Of a stretch of 64,000 nt of DNA, positions 12,501 to 24,500 are shown in pieces. Under the pieces are notes generated by a model that did no database searches, was not told the origin of the DNA, and saw only the letters and a program-made list of their open reading frames with translations. Source of the DNA: Pseudorasbora parva. Lineage: Eukaryota; Chordata; Actinopteri; Cypriniformes; Gobionidae. Within the stretch, counting starts at the first letter, position 1, and each line of letters begins with the position of its first letter. The position numbers and the translations under genes were made by a program. The DNA is taken from NCBI RefSeq assembly GCF_024679245.1, contig NC_090184.1, positions 16,020,144-16,084,143 on the forward strand, in the 5' to 3' direction.

Positions 12501-15500
12501 ACTCGAGGCCCTGAAAGAGGAGAGGGAGCAGAAGAACAGCCTGAGACGAGAACTCACCGCCCTTACCCTCAACCCCTTCGACTCTATCGGCCACTTGGAG
12601 ATACAGCTGGATGACAGCCGGGATGGAGAGAAGGACAAAGAGGGAGGAGAGGAGGACGAGGAGATGGACAGTGGGTATAATAACTCTAAAGGGATGGAGA
12701 GAAACCGGTGCTCCACACCCAGAAACAGCGACATGTTCCTCAGACCTCAGGCTCCTGGGCTGGTGGCCGACCTTCTGAGTGAGCTGCACCTGTCCGACAG
12801 CCAGAAACTCAAGCAGCAACTGCTGCAGGTGAGGCAACCTGTTCACATCCTACTTGCTCTTTACTCATTTCTTGAGCTGTGGCAGCATTGTCCTTTCAGA
12901 GGTTCATCATTGGAAAGTTTGCCAAACTATCTTGAGAGAATTGTTTGTGTGTGTATTTGTGTATTCTTTCCTTCCTGCCTTGGTTTGCATGCACTGACAT
13001 ACACATTTTACTTTGCAAATTAGATATTAAATACACATTTTTCTTATTGGACAGTGGAAATACACATTCCAAATTCACACACCCAACCACCTTTTACATT
13101 ATATTACATTATATTATATTATATTATATTATATTATATTATATTATATTATATTATATTATATTATATTATATTATATTATGTTATATTATATTATATT
13201 ATATTATATTATATTATATTATATTATATTATATTATATTATATTAATCTGATTTTTTTTGTGGTAATAAAATTAAACCTAAGCAAACAATAGCATTTAA
13301 AATTACTTAAAATGTATAACAATGATAGCCTGATGTGGTCATACTCAGATTCTAGTCAGAATATGAGTCTGATATTGCTCAATACGGCTGTGATTATGGG
13401 GTGTGTTTCAACCCGAACCAGGAAAGAAAATGCCTCTGCATTCTAAAAAGACCTACAACCAATCAGAGCAACAGAGTAAGTGTTGAGCGACGCTTAGTTG
13501 TCAACAGAACTCAACTGCATGCACTCTGGAAGAAGTAGAAGAAGATGAGTGTAAACGATCTTTGCCGGTGTTGTAAAAAGAAGTACTTACCAACACAACC
13601 ATCATTTTGGTGAACAATGAGGCAACAATATTTGGTTCAAACAAAGTATATAAAGCAAGTAATCATGATTTTTATAGAAAAATACCATTAAAATGCATAA
13701 TATAATATAAACAATCATCTTGTGTACATTATGTATTATAGCAAATGCCTGCCGACAACACCAACGGTTCGGTGTTGTTTTTACACTTTACAGCTGACTT
13801 CTACTTTATTAAAGAAATGCTACAGCTATATGAATATGTGGACATCTTTTATTTGAAATAGTCGGTTTGCATATTTAGAAACATATTGATTGATGTATTC
13901 TCCTGTGTTGGCACAATGCGTTCCCGGATGAACGTTATAAGCAGCCCAAACTCACAGCATATGCAGAGATGGGTTTTGAGCTGCTCCACGCATGTAAATG
14001 ATAACAGTTAATGTGGAGCAGCATTTACTGTGAACAGAGCCTCTCTGAGATGCATTCAAATAATTAAAGCACAGGGCATATATTTTTTTTTTTAAATTGA
14101 ATCACAGTTTTTGTGAATTCACAATAGCCCTATGCTATAGCATGGTTGTACATCGGGAGCAAGTAAGGTCAAAAAGTAGTCAGGGTCATATCGGCTGATG
14201 TCCACCTCTTCAGATCTAACCTCAGACCAAGGTATAAAAGATTCAGACCCCATGATGTAAACACCTGTTTAAAATGTTCCTGTTGGTTTTTTTTTTTTTT
14301 TTTTTTTACTTGCAGTTTCATAATACCCTCATCTGACAGATGAGTACTACTTCCTTTTTCATACCACTTCCTTCTCAGGATGTATCATCAAGTAACAAAG
14401 TGTCTTTCATCCACCCAGCTTTTACCTTTCATAGCAGATAGTTTTTATTAATTTATTTATAAAGTGTATAATTGATAATGGATTTTCATTATTTTTATTT
14501 AATGATTAAGGTACATTTTTGGCCTTCTTTCCTTTATTTGATAGAATATTTAGGAACACTTACTCACTGGCTCTTATTTTAGAGAGTTTTCAGTTTCTCT
14601 TGAGTGTTGTTTTCTATCCAAAACATTTGAATTTTTTTAGTCAATCGGAATAAACCTTGTGTTGTGACAAAATACTCTTGTTGAGAGCCTTATCATCTGT
14701 GTACCCATGTCCAGGTGGAGAGAGAGAAAGCCACACTGACCAGCACTGTGCATGACCTTCAGCAGCAGTTAGTCCATTCCAAAGATTCTCTCAGTGAGCA
14801 ACAGGTGAAGATGGATCAGCTCACCCTATGTTTGGAGACCCTCCAGAGAACAGTCTCAAAAAGATCTTGTGAACAAGGGAATGGAATAAGTCTGTCTCCC
14901 AGGTCCCTTCAGAACCAAGAGGCTGATAATGGCATCAACTATTACGAAGTGGATGCAAAAAACACAGAAGTATTAGAGTGCCGCATGCAAGAGGCAACTG
15001 AGGAGCTTGCGCATCTGCGCAAGGAGCTGAAAGAGGCTGGTGAACGCTCCAAGGCCCTGGAGGAGCGCTGCAAGCAGGAGAAAGAACGCTGGCGGGGTGA
15101 GGCGCAAGAACTCGCTGATAAAATTAGACAGTGTATCGCTGCTAGCCGTCACGACCAGGAAAGAATAGGACAATTGGAGCGAGAAATTGGTGCCACGCGA
15201 CAGGTCGCCACCGACTCTGAAGGCCACCTCAGTGTTGCGCAGGAGGAGCTTCTGGCCTTCTCTGAGGAGCTGGCCAACCTTTACCATCATGTGTGTGTTT
15301 GTAATAACCTCACGCCTAGTCGTGTCACACTGGATTACTATCGTGAAGGAGCCCAAGCAGGGAGAACGCACAACCATTCACAATCCCACCACTATCGCGG
15401 ATCCTTCCGCAAGCACAGGCGGTCAGGTGAAGTGTTGGACTTGGGCAGCGGAGGTAGTGGGGAGACGTCCTCTAGCTGTGGAAGTTGTCCAGGGTCTCCT

Positions 15501-18500
15501 ACATTAGACTTCAGGGACCCAACCAATGTGCGCAATCTGGTAGCTATCATACGCTGCCAGATTAAACATTTACAGGTATGGCTCTATTCTTTATAGTACA
15601 AATACTTAAAGGTGCACTATGTAGTATTTTTGCAGTAAAATATCCAAAAATCACTAGGCCGATGTTTCCAACTATTTGTGAATTGTGAGAAAATTTCTAT
15701 TTTAACTAAGGACCGGGATGTTTCAGCATAGCGTTTGAGGAAGTCGCCTGTCAATTGCGTCATATCTGCGCTACCCTTGATGTCGTGTGTTTTATTTGGC
15801 CAGGAGCACTTTACTCTTAGCAGTGTGAACAAGTAAACGCACGGCGTAACGTCATAACATCATAACATCATTTTAAACTCTCTTAAATGTATCTAATATG
15901 ATAAAAGCTCCATTACCTCATAATCATAACCGAAAGAGCGGATCAGTGCAGGCGCCCGGCGAATGTGTCCCGTCCTGTCATAATAAAAGTCCTGGTGTTT
16001 GCGAGGTGGTATTTGTTTAACAGTCGCTCCAGCAGCTGTGCTCAGCTCCACAACACTCGGTAACGTTAATAACCACATGCATGAACATGATTTCTGCCTG
16101 AGTCCTATTTTCCACCGGCTGTAAGGTGAAGACCACATGTCCCAAGATGCAGCGCTCAAACTTTGCATCATCAAACTACGCATTTGTTTTGAATAGGCGC
16201 CCTCCAGTGGACGGAAAGTTGCATAGTGCACCTTTAAGAAATAATTAGGAAGTGTATAGTAGAATTCTAGACTTGTATGACTTTCTTTTGTGGAACATTT
16301 ATATAAACGTATAATATATATCTCTTATGTTGCACAAAAGGAAGAAAATAAGAAATTTGGAACAGGGTTAGTAAATTACAACAAAATGTTAAATTTTGGG
16401 TGGACTATTTTATATTAAGCCTTTAAGCTGCTTTTTGGGGGGTGAGGTAAGGCATGAAATATAAACGGATCTGACAAGGCTGCATTAGGATGCCTGCCTA
16501 AATCTTTTTGTAGCACCAAAATTTGGATTATAGCAGCAATGTTGCTTTGAATCCACTCAAGTAAGCAAAGCATTTTTAAAAAATAGTTATATGAATATCT
16601 AAACGTATGCTTTTTATTTATTCTTTGGAGCTTTTGATGTAATATGTTTATATTCTGTTTATGATTGTTTTTATATTATGCATGTCATGCTTTTTATATA
16701 ATTATTATTTACTTGGTTCAATAATTTGGGTCAGCATTGCTGTGTTAGAGTGTGTTTTATAAATGCATCTTATTTATTTAAATACTTACTTTTGCAACCT
16801 TTTCAGGTGGCGGTTGACCTGTGCAGGCAGCGCAACCTGTTGTCCTCCCCAGCAGCAGGAGGAAGCACTGATTCAGACCGTGATACAGAGGCACTGCTTG
16901 AGGAAGTGTTAAAACTGAAGTCTCTGCTGAGCACCAAGAGAGAGCAGATAGCCACACTCAGAACCGTCCTAAAAGCCAACAAACAGGTACAGATATTAGA
17001 TAATTAGTGTACTACCTATTAAAAATGTGCTTCAAAGTTCTAGAAAAAAAAAACGTTACCCAAATATTTATATTTAAAGGGTCTATATTTATAATTCAGA
17101 AACCCTTGTTATTAGCGACACCCGTGGCCGTTATGTGAACTGCAGCCAGCAAATTATTACTCATTCACACAAAACGTTTCGTGGTCCCGATATGGTCACC
17201 GCATAGTCCATTTTCTGCTCTTTTTTGCTTAGAGGTAAAAATAAGTTTGAAATACCTTTGCAGCGATATACTTTTAAAGCGTAAGTTCAGTCAAAAATAA
17301 AAATTTTGTCATTAATTACTAACCCTCATGTTGTTCCAAACCTGCAAGACCTTTGTTTATCTTCAGAACACAGTTGGAAGATATTTTTGATGATATCTTT
17401 CATATCATTCATAACTATTTTAAATATGTCTTTACTACCTTTCTGGGCCTTGAAGAGGTGTTAATTCAATTGCTGGTGGGGTCAGAAAGCTCTCGGATTT
17501 CATCAAAAATATCTTAATTTGTGTTCCAAAGATGAACGAAGGTGTTGTGGGTTTGGAACAACATGAGGGTGAATTGGTGAATTTTCATTTTTGGGTGAAC
17601 TATCCCTTTAACGAACATCCCAACACTGCCCATGATGCTGAGAGTGGCATTTACATGCTCATCTAAATATGTGCTGTGCGCTTTCCTCTCAATAACAAAA
17701 TAAACACAACAAAAATGACAGTGGTGAGAAAGCAGCAGTTAAAGGTGCCCTAGAATGAAAAATTGAATTAACCTTGCCATAGTGAAATAATAAGAGTTCA
17801 GTTCATGGACATCACATACTGTGAGTCTCAAACACCACTGCCTCCTCCTTCATATGTAAATCTCGTAAATCAAAAACTCCACAGAAAAAATTGCTTCTCA
17901 ACATAAACCCAACCGTGACGCAAGCGTTCGGGATCATTTATATGCACATCCTCAACATTTGCATCTGTCCAAGCATGTTCATTGTCAGGTGGATATGACG
18001 CAGCCGAATCATCAAACGACACTTGAGGATAGCAAAAATGGCTCTCATGACACATGTCATGTTTAGGCTGTGCATGGGACTGTTGTCAAATGTCAGCAGT
18101 CATGGTTGAGGTTTATTATAATCACAACAAATCATTCGTTTGTTTGGCCCATTTCAAGCAAGCTTAAAGTGTCATTCAGTCAGTCTGTGTTCTGTCAGGA
18201 CGGTCAGGACTAGAGTTTAGATTCTCTGCCCGAGCCCAAGCCCGAACCTGACCCGAAGAGATTTCCTGGCACTATCCTCGGGCCGGGTAGGGCCGGGCCC
18301 TTGCTCAAGCGTTTTTTTTTTTTTTAATCATTAGTCTACTTTACTAGTCTTATTGGGCTATAATCAGAAATTATATATATTTTTAGCAAAGTAAGAACTA
18401 ATACAACAACTAAGAAACAAATGTGTAGGCTACAAAGTTGCACAGGTCAGGATTAGTGTAAAAATGCGCGTTAAACTCACAGCTCGTGCAGTGATGGAGT

Positions 18501-21500
18501 GAAGTATTGATTCTGAACAGAAACGCTGTGTCAAGAGCTGCTCGCGTGAACAATGCACTTTGCTTAATTAAATATCTTCGAATCGTTTCGTTTAAAAGTG
18601 GACATTTCAAGCTTTTTATACGCATATTTCTCATGTCTGTGAGGCAAGTAGCTGCTGAGTTTCGGTTTATTTATGAGACGCGCTCCAGTTCATGAGCAAT
18701 GAAAGCGATCATTCCCACGACTTCACCTCACGATTATAGTCTGCTATTTGCTTTTTATTTATTAAATCCAGGCAATTGGCCTAAGAAACCTTTTTTAAAA
18801 TTAAGATACAATTTAAATAAAACGAAAGAAATGCTTTCTATAAAACAAAACTTAATATTAAACTAAATATAACCACCAAAATCATTTCTGACCCACTCGC
18901 ATCTTTTCACTTTTCATAATCAGATGAAATGTAAAAATAATATTATAATATTTAACCATAAATATGAAGGAAAAACATTGTTTAATGGCTACCACAAAGT
19001 AAGCTACAGATAAATGTCTAAGCTGGATTTGAGCGGTGAGCGGATCATTAGCGCGCGCCTGCGAATTATTGAGCGGAGTCAAGTCAACTTTATTTATATC
19101 GCGCTTTTACAATGACGATTGTTTCAAAGCAGCTTCAAAGTGTTAAACAGGAAAATATTGCAACAAAATTTGATTCGGCTGTACAGACACTGTGGAGAAA
19201 ACAGTGATGTTATCAACTCATTTAAGTTTATCAACGTTAGTTTTAACATGAGTCACACCGGTCCATTTCGCTGCGCTTTGCTCATTACAGGCTCGTTCTC
19301 GTCAAAACGGCCACGTATTGAAAAATGGTCGGGTTTAAATCGGGCTCGGGCTCATAATTACAGTTAATGTGTCGGGCCTGGCTCGGACACAACGTGCACG
19401 GGCTCGGGTAGGGTCGGGCTTGATTTTTTTGAGCCCGATCTAACCTCTAGTCAGGACTCACGAGCTGAACTGCTGTGAGCTGCTGAAATAAGCCAATCAG
19501 AGCAGAGCTCAACATTAATATTCATGACTCTTCCAAATAAGGCAAAAACAGAGCATTACATCCTAGGGACAATTTATAGGGTTGTAAATGGACCTGTAAA
19601 ACCGTATCTGGAAAATTTTTGCCCTTAAATAAGCCACATACCCTTTATGTAAATATCAGAGAACAATTTAACATATTGTTTCAAATCATTCTAGGGCACC
19701 TTTAAGAAAAGCATCTAATCATACAGGGTTTTTCCTGGGTCAAAAATGGTCTTCGGTGTTGGCTGACAGACATCGTCATCGACACACACACTAAAAAGTA
19801 TCCTACCCACCTGATCTGCAAGCGCAATACTGACAATAAATTTAAAATAAATGCAGAGAAACAGTTTGTAATTATTGCTTATCTTATTTTGATTTCTCAT
19901 ATTATGTAGGATCTCTTCCCTTGCTTCCCGTTTGCTTTTTTTATTCCTCATGTTCTTTAAATTTACAGATTAAGTAGCATTATTTATTTTATTTATTTAC
20001 TTATTTTTTTTACAAATACCTTAATTTTCTGCCTAATACAATTTAATTCAATGATCATCTAGCTAACAACAACTTTGTTTTCACCTCACTCCAGTCGATT
20101 TTAGGCTATTTATTTTTCTACACATTGTCAACATAAGCTGAAATACTGTGGATAATTAAAACTAATTCTTACTATCCCCTCTTGCTGAACTGGGTAAGCA
20201 CACTTGTGTTCTGAGTAAATGATTAACCTGATTTGTAAATTCAGTGTTGGACAGATCAGTTGTTTTAATGAGTCGTTAAAATGATTCGGCTCAAAGGAGC
20301 CGTTGGTTTGTGAATCGGACATTAGCAGACGATACGAATCCCGTCTGTGAACATTGTAAAAGACTTGTCAACACACAGAAACCACTTCATAACTGGATAG
20401 GATTTGTTTCCTGTTTTTTGAAAGTAGGCCTATGGACTATGTCAGCGCAATACATACTCAGCGATAATTCAAGTAAAAAATTGTCCGAATGCGTTATGGA
20501 TTCGGTCTTCCAAACTTTGGATTGTGATTAATATGTTAAATGTGAGAGAGCTAAGACAGTGCTTATTTTGAAGAAAGTGCGCGCTGGGGTGAGGAGCTCT
20601 CTGATCGTTCTCCCTAACTCGGTTAACGTGCCCTATCACAAGCGCATCAGTCATCTATTCTACATCACTAAAAATCACAATAACTGATCAAATAAGGCTT
20701 TGGTGGGACAAAAATGAGTTTTGGCGGCTGCCAAAAAAATTTAAATGTAGGAAAAATCCTGTCATAGTGATGTGGATATGTTTGTACCAGCTCTGCAATT
20801 TACTGGCATTATGTTGACAGATGAGGTATAAGAATTCATTTCATGTGTCATTGAATGGAAGAGAAGCTCTTGGGAGCGTGCATAAACGTTGATTTTTCCA
20901 GACAAAAACGTCTCAAGTCCTTCATAAAATCAGTCTAAAGGCTTTAATAGGCAACCTAGGAAGTTTCTTTACAAGCGGTTCACACATTGGCAATAAAAAA
21001 GCAATTAATACATAAATTCTTACATATATCCCTTTCAGCTCTAATCGTATCATTACAATTCAAGCAGTAAACATTTTACATATTTAAACAGAAAACGTAC
21101 ATTGTCATTGAGAAGTTTAGATTTCAGAGCAAACAACTCTTAAAAATGGCCATATATTGGTAAACTACTGGGCATGGCCAGTATTTCAATTTGTCACTTC
21201 TTCTTTGTGCAGTGTAGAGTACGTTTTTTATACATGGCACATGGATTATTTTGATGTGATTGGATACATTTTTATTTCAAAAAAAATTATTCTTCCAGAC
21301 AGCCGAGTTGGCTTTGACCAACCTGAAGACAAAGTATGAGACAGAGAAAAGTATGGTGTCTGAGACGATGATGAAGCTGAGAAATGAACTGAAGGCTTTG
21401 AAGGAGGATGCAGCCACATTCTCCTCCCTAAGGGTCATGTTCGCAAGCAGGTATGATGGGATTACACGTGCACAAAGTGCTTTGTGTACTCGCAGGCCAA

Positions 21501-24500
21501 GGAAGTTTCTCAGGTCATCGTTCGTGCAGCTCCTTTCTAAGGATATCTATGGGGTTTAGGGTTAAACTGGTTGTTTGTATACTGGTTTGATTTATGGAAA
21601 GAATGCAGATGATTTCATGGGAGAAGTTGATTCAATCAGAAAACAATTTAGAAAACAATTTTAGTTTTAGTAGTTTTAACTTTTAAATCTAATCATCTTC
21701 ATGGATCGTCTTGGGCTGGCTGAGAAATCCTAAATCATCAGCTGACGTGATATAAAGGTTTATATAGAAGTTTTATAGTCATAGTACAACCTGAATCATG
21801 GTGAAAGATTGCAGTCAACGTTTGTTTACATTTATAGAGACTTATGAGAGGTCTGGGATACAGTCATAGAGATTAGACAGTCATGACCCTGTTTTAAAAG
21901 CACGCTAATAAGATTATAATCTCAAGGCCCGTTCTCCCACGAGCTCCTCTCACATGCTGATTAACGTGCATGCTCTCTGAGCTCTGAGCTCAAGTCATAG
22001 ATCAAGTGTCAAGGGAACGGTGAGTAGTGGAAGCAGGGATAACGTTTTGAGTCAAGTAACTGTAAAAGAAAAACCCTAGACCTCTATGGAACATTTATAA
22101 TAACTCATATGGTATGCAACACATAATGATAATAATAAAGTTTTGTAATCTACACCTGGGAACACTACTCAAGTGGTCAGTCGAATGATTGTCTGCTGTA
22201 AAATGTCATATGCTTGGAATAATAAGAATACAATCATATTTAATTCAATAATAGGAAATGATTAATTATTTAAATCCTGTTTAAAAATAGATAGATAGAC
22301 GCACATTATAGTTAAAATGGATTTATGTCGTGCGTGTGTGCGTGCGTGTGTGTGTACCGCTCTCTATTCCAGACATTCTTGCATCAGTTTTTAATAAAAA
22401 CTAAAATGTTTTCACAGGATGTTTATGCAAAGTGTAATCCCTTTTATTCTTTTATTATTTCATCATATATGTATCTCCATTCCTGTTTCCTGTACTCTTA
22501 TTATCTCCCTCTGTTTTCACAGATGTGACCAGTACTTAAATCAGTTAGATGAAATTCAGAGACAGCTCGCCGCCGCTGAGGATGAGAAAAAGACACTCAA
22601 CTCTCTCCTCCGCATGGCCATTCAGCAGAAACTGGCACTGACCCAGCGGCTGGAGGACCTGGAGACCCCTCTGTCGCCTCTCAGTAACGGTGGGAGTCCA
22701 CGCCATTCCCGGACCAAGCATCTGACCAAATCAGGCCGAGCTCAGCGAAGCCCCATGAGAAGCAGTCCACGCTCCAGTCCGGTGCTGGTTTCTACAGGCC
22801 CGCAGAACATGAGCAGCCACTTGAGGATGATCTCACGCAGCCTTCACAGCAGCCCCGTAAGAGTGCCCTCGTCTTCTTCCTCATCCTCGTCTCTTTCTGC
22901 CTCAAATGAACCCGAGTCCTCCACGTCCACACAGAGTTTAGCATCTGTCGGTCTTGTGCGTGACACTACTTTTGTTCGGAGTTACGGGTCAAGTTCGTCT
23001 CGCTCCTTAGATGACTCTACCGGAGGGTTAGGACCCTTCGCTATTCAGTCACGACAACCCAAAGTTAATGAGTCACAGGCAAATAAGCAGAAAATGTCAG
23101 CACCATTTCGCAGTAACACGTTTATTAAAGCACGTCGCACATCTTTACCCGTGACCAAAACCGGTTCACATTCAGTCGAAGCTTTTGCCGTACGATTAGG
23201 TAGAACTGATGGATCAGAGAAAAGGCGTAAAGTTGAGATGGAGGAAAATGATCTGAAGCTTTCTAAAAAGTCCAATGCAGAACGTGCGTTTCTCAAAAAG
23301 CAGTCTAACATCTCTAAATCCCGATCCGCTGAGGGAACTACGTCGAGTCACTTAGCTTGTTCAAATACGGCGTCTACAACGCAATCCAAATTTGTCCCTA
23401 AGGGAACCTCAAGTGTAGCGTCTCCAAGCAGTCAATCCACCCCGTACAGTCCATCAGATAAACAGCAGAAATGCTCATTCCCCTGTAGGACCAAAACATC
23501 CTCTAGGACTAGGTCAGCAAGCCATTCAAACTCATGTCATGACTTTGAGGAAATTATCTCCAACCCAAACCGTGAGATTAAGAGGCAACAAGAGCGACTC
23601 CGAAAACAGGAAAGAGGTATTGATGCAGCAAACAGGTCAACACACACTTACACACACCAGACCAAGTTCAGAGCCACGTAACTGCTCGGTTGTTGGTTAG
23701 CTAATCACATAAGTAGCACAATTTAACAATTAACTTGGATAAAATGATTACTAAAACATGCATTGAGAGGGTCAGAATTTGATGCTTCCAACAGCATTTG
23801 GGCATTTCATCAAAGCTGTCATTAACGGAATGATAATGCATGAAAACAGCATGTCTTCCTTGTTTCTTGTCTGTCACAGATTCTCTGCATCACAGTTGTT
23901 TAAAAAAAAAAAAAGATTTTTTTAGTGTCATCGTGTTATCAGCTGTTTTTCTACTTTTAGTGAAATTAAATGCATGCTTTTGAAGTTTCCTGCTCATCAA
24001 AGCATATGTGACCCGTGCTGGCAAAATGAGTCAGAAATATGCACAAACTTTTCAGGCTACAGGCAAAACAAGTGAAAAATTATTCTTCTTTTTTTTTTTT
24101 GGTTGATTTTTGAGGTTTTCATAAAACATTTTTCTTTAAGCCCTCATCTAGCAATCCCAATAGCAATTAAATGTCTAAAAGTATCTTTTTTTGTATGCTT
24201 TCTGAGAGGAGTACCCTCCCTTTTTCCATGAAAACAATCTTACTCGCGCTGACTGACCGATCCCATGCATGCGCACAAAGACAGCTCTTGTTTTTACAGA
24301 ATTACAGTACTTATGTAAATGTTTGGTTAATGTTTGGGGGAAACATCTGATATGTATTTTAAGCTATGGTTGCTAGGTGATTTTGTTTTGGAATTTTCAA
24401 AAAACTTTTTACTTAATTTTTCTCAAAATTGACTCCATCAACTTCAAACAGGTGTAGCTCATTCCTATTCCTCCTCCCCCCCCTCCCCTTTTTTTTTGTC

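Noticed and set aside
12312..12846. Long Ser- and Leu-rich frames on the minus strand
   Set aside because: Antisense shadows of BICD-like exon 4, which has a family match and splice sites.
12945..13293. Open frames of repeated YYIIL
   Set aside because: Translation of the (ATATT)n microsatellite; no gene signal.
22419..22522. In-frame extension before BICD-like exon 8
   Set aside because: Intronic and hydrophobic; the acceptor at 22522 restores the conserved RCDQY.
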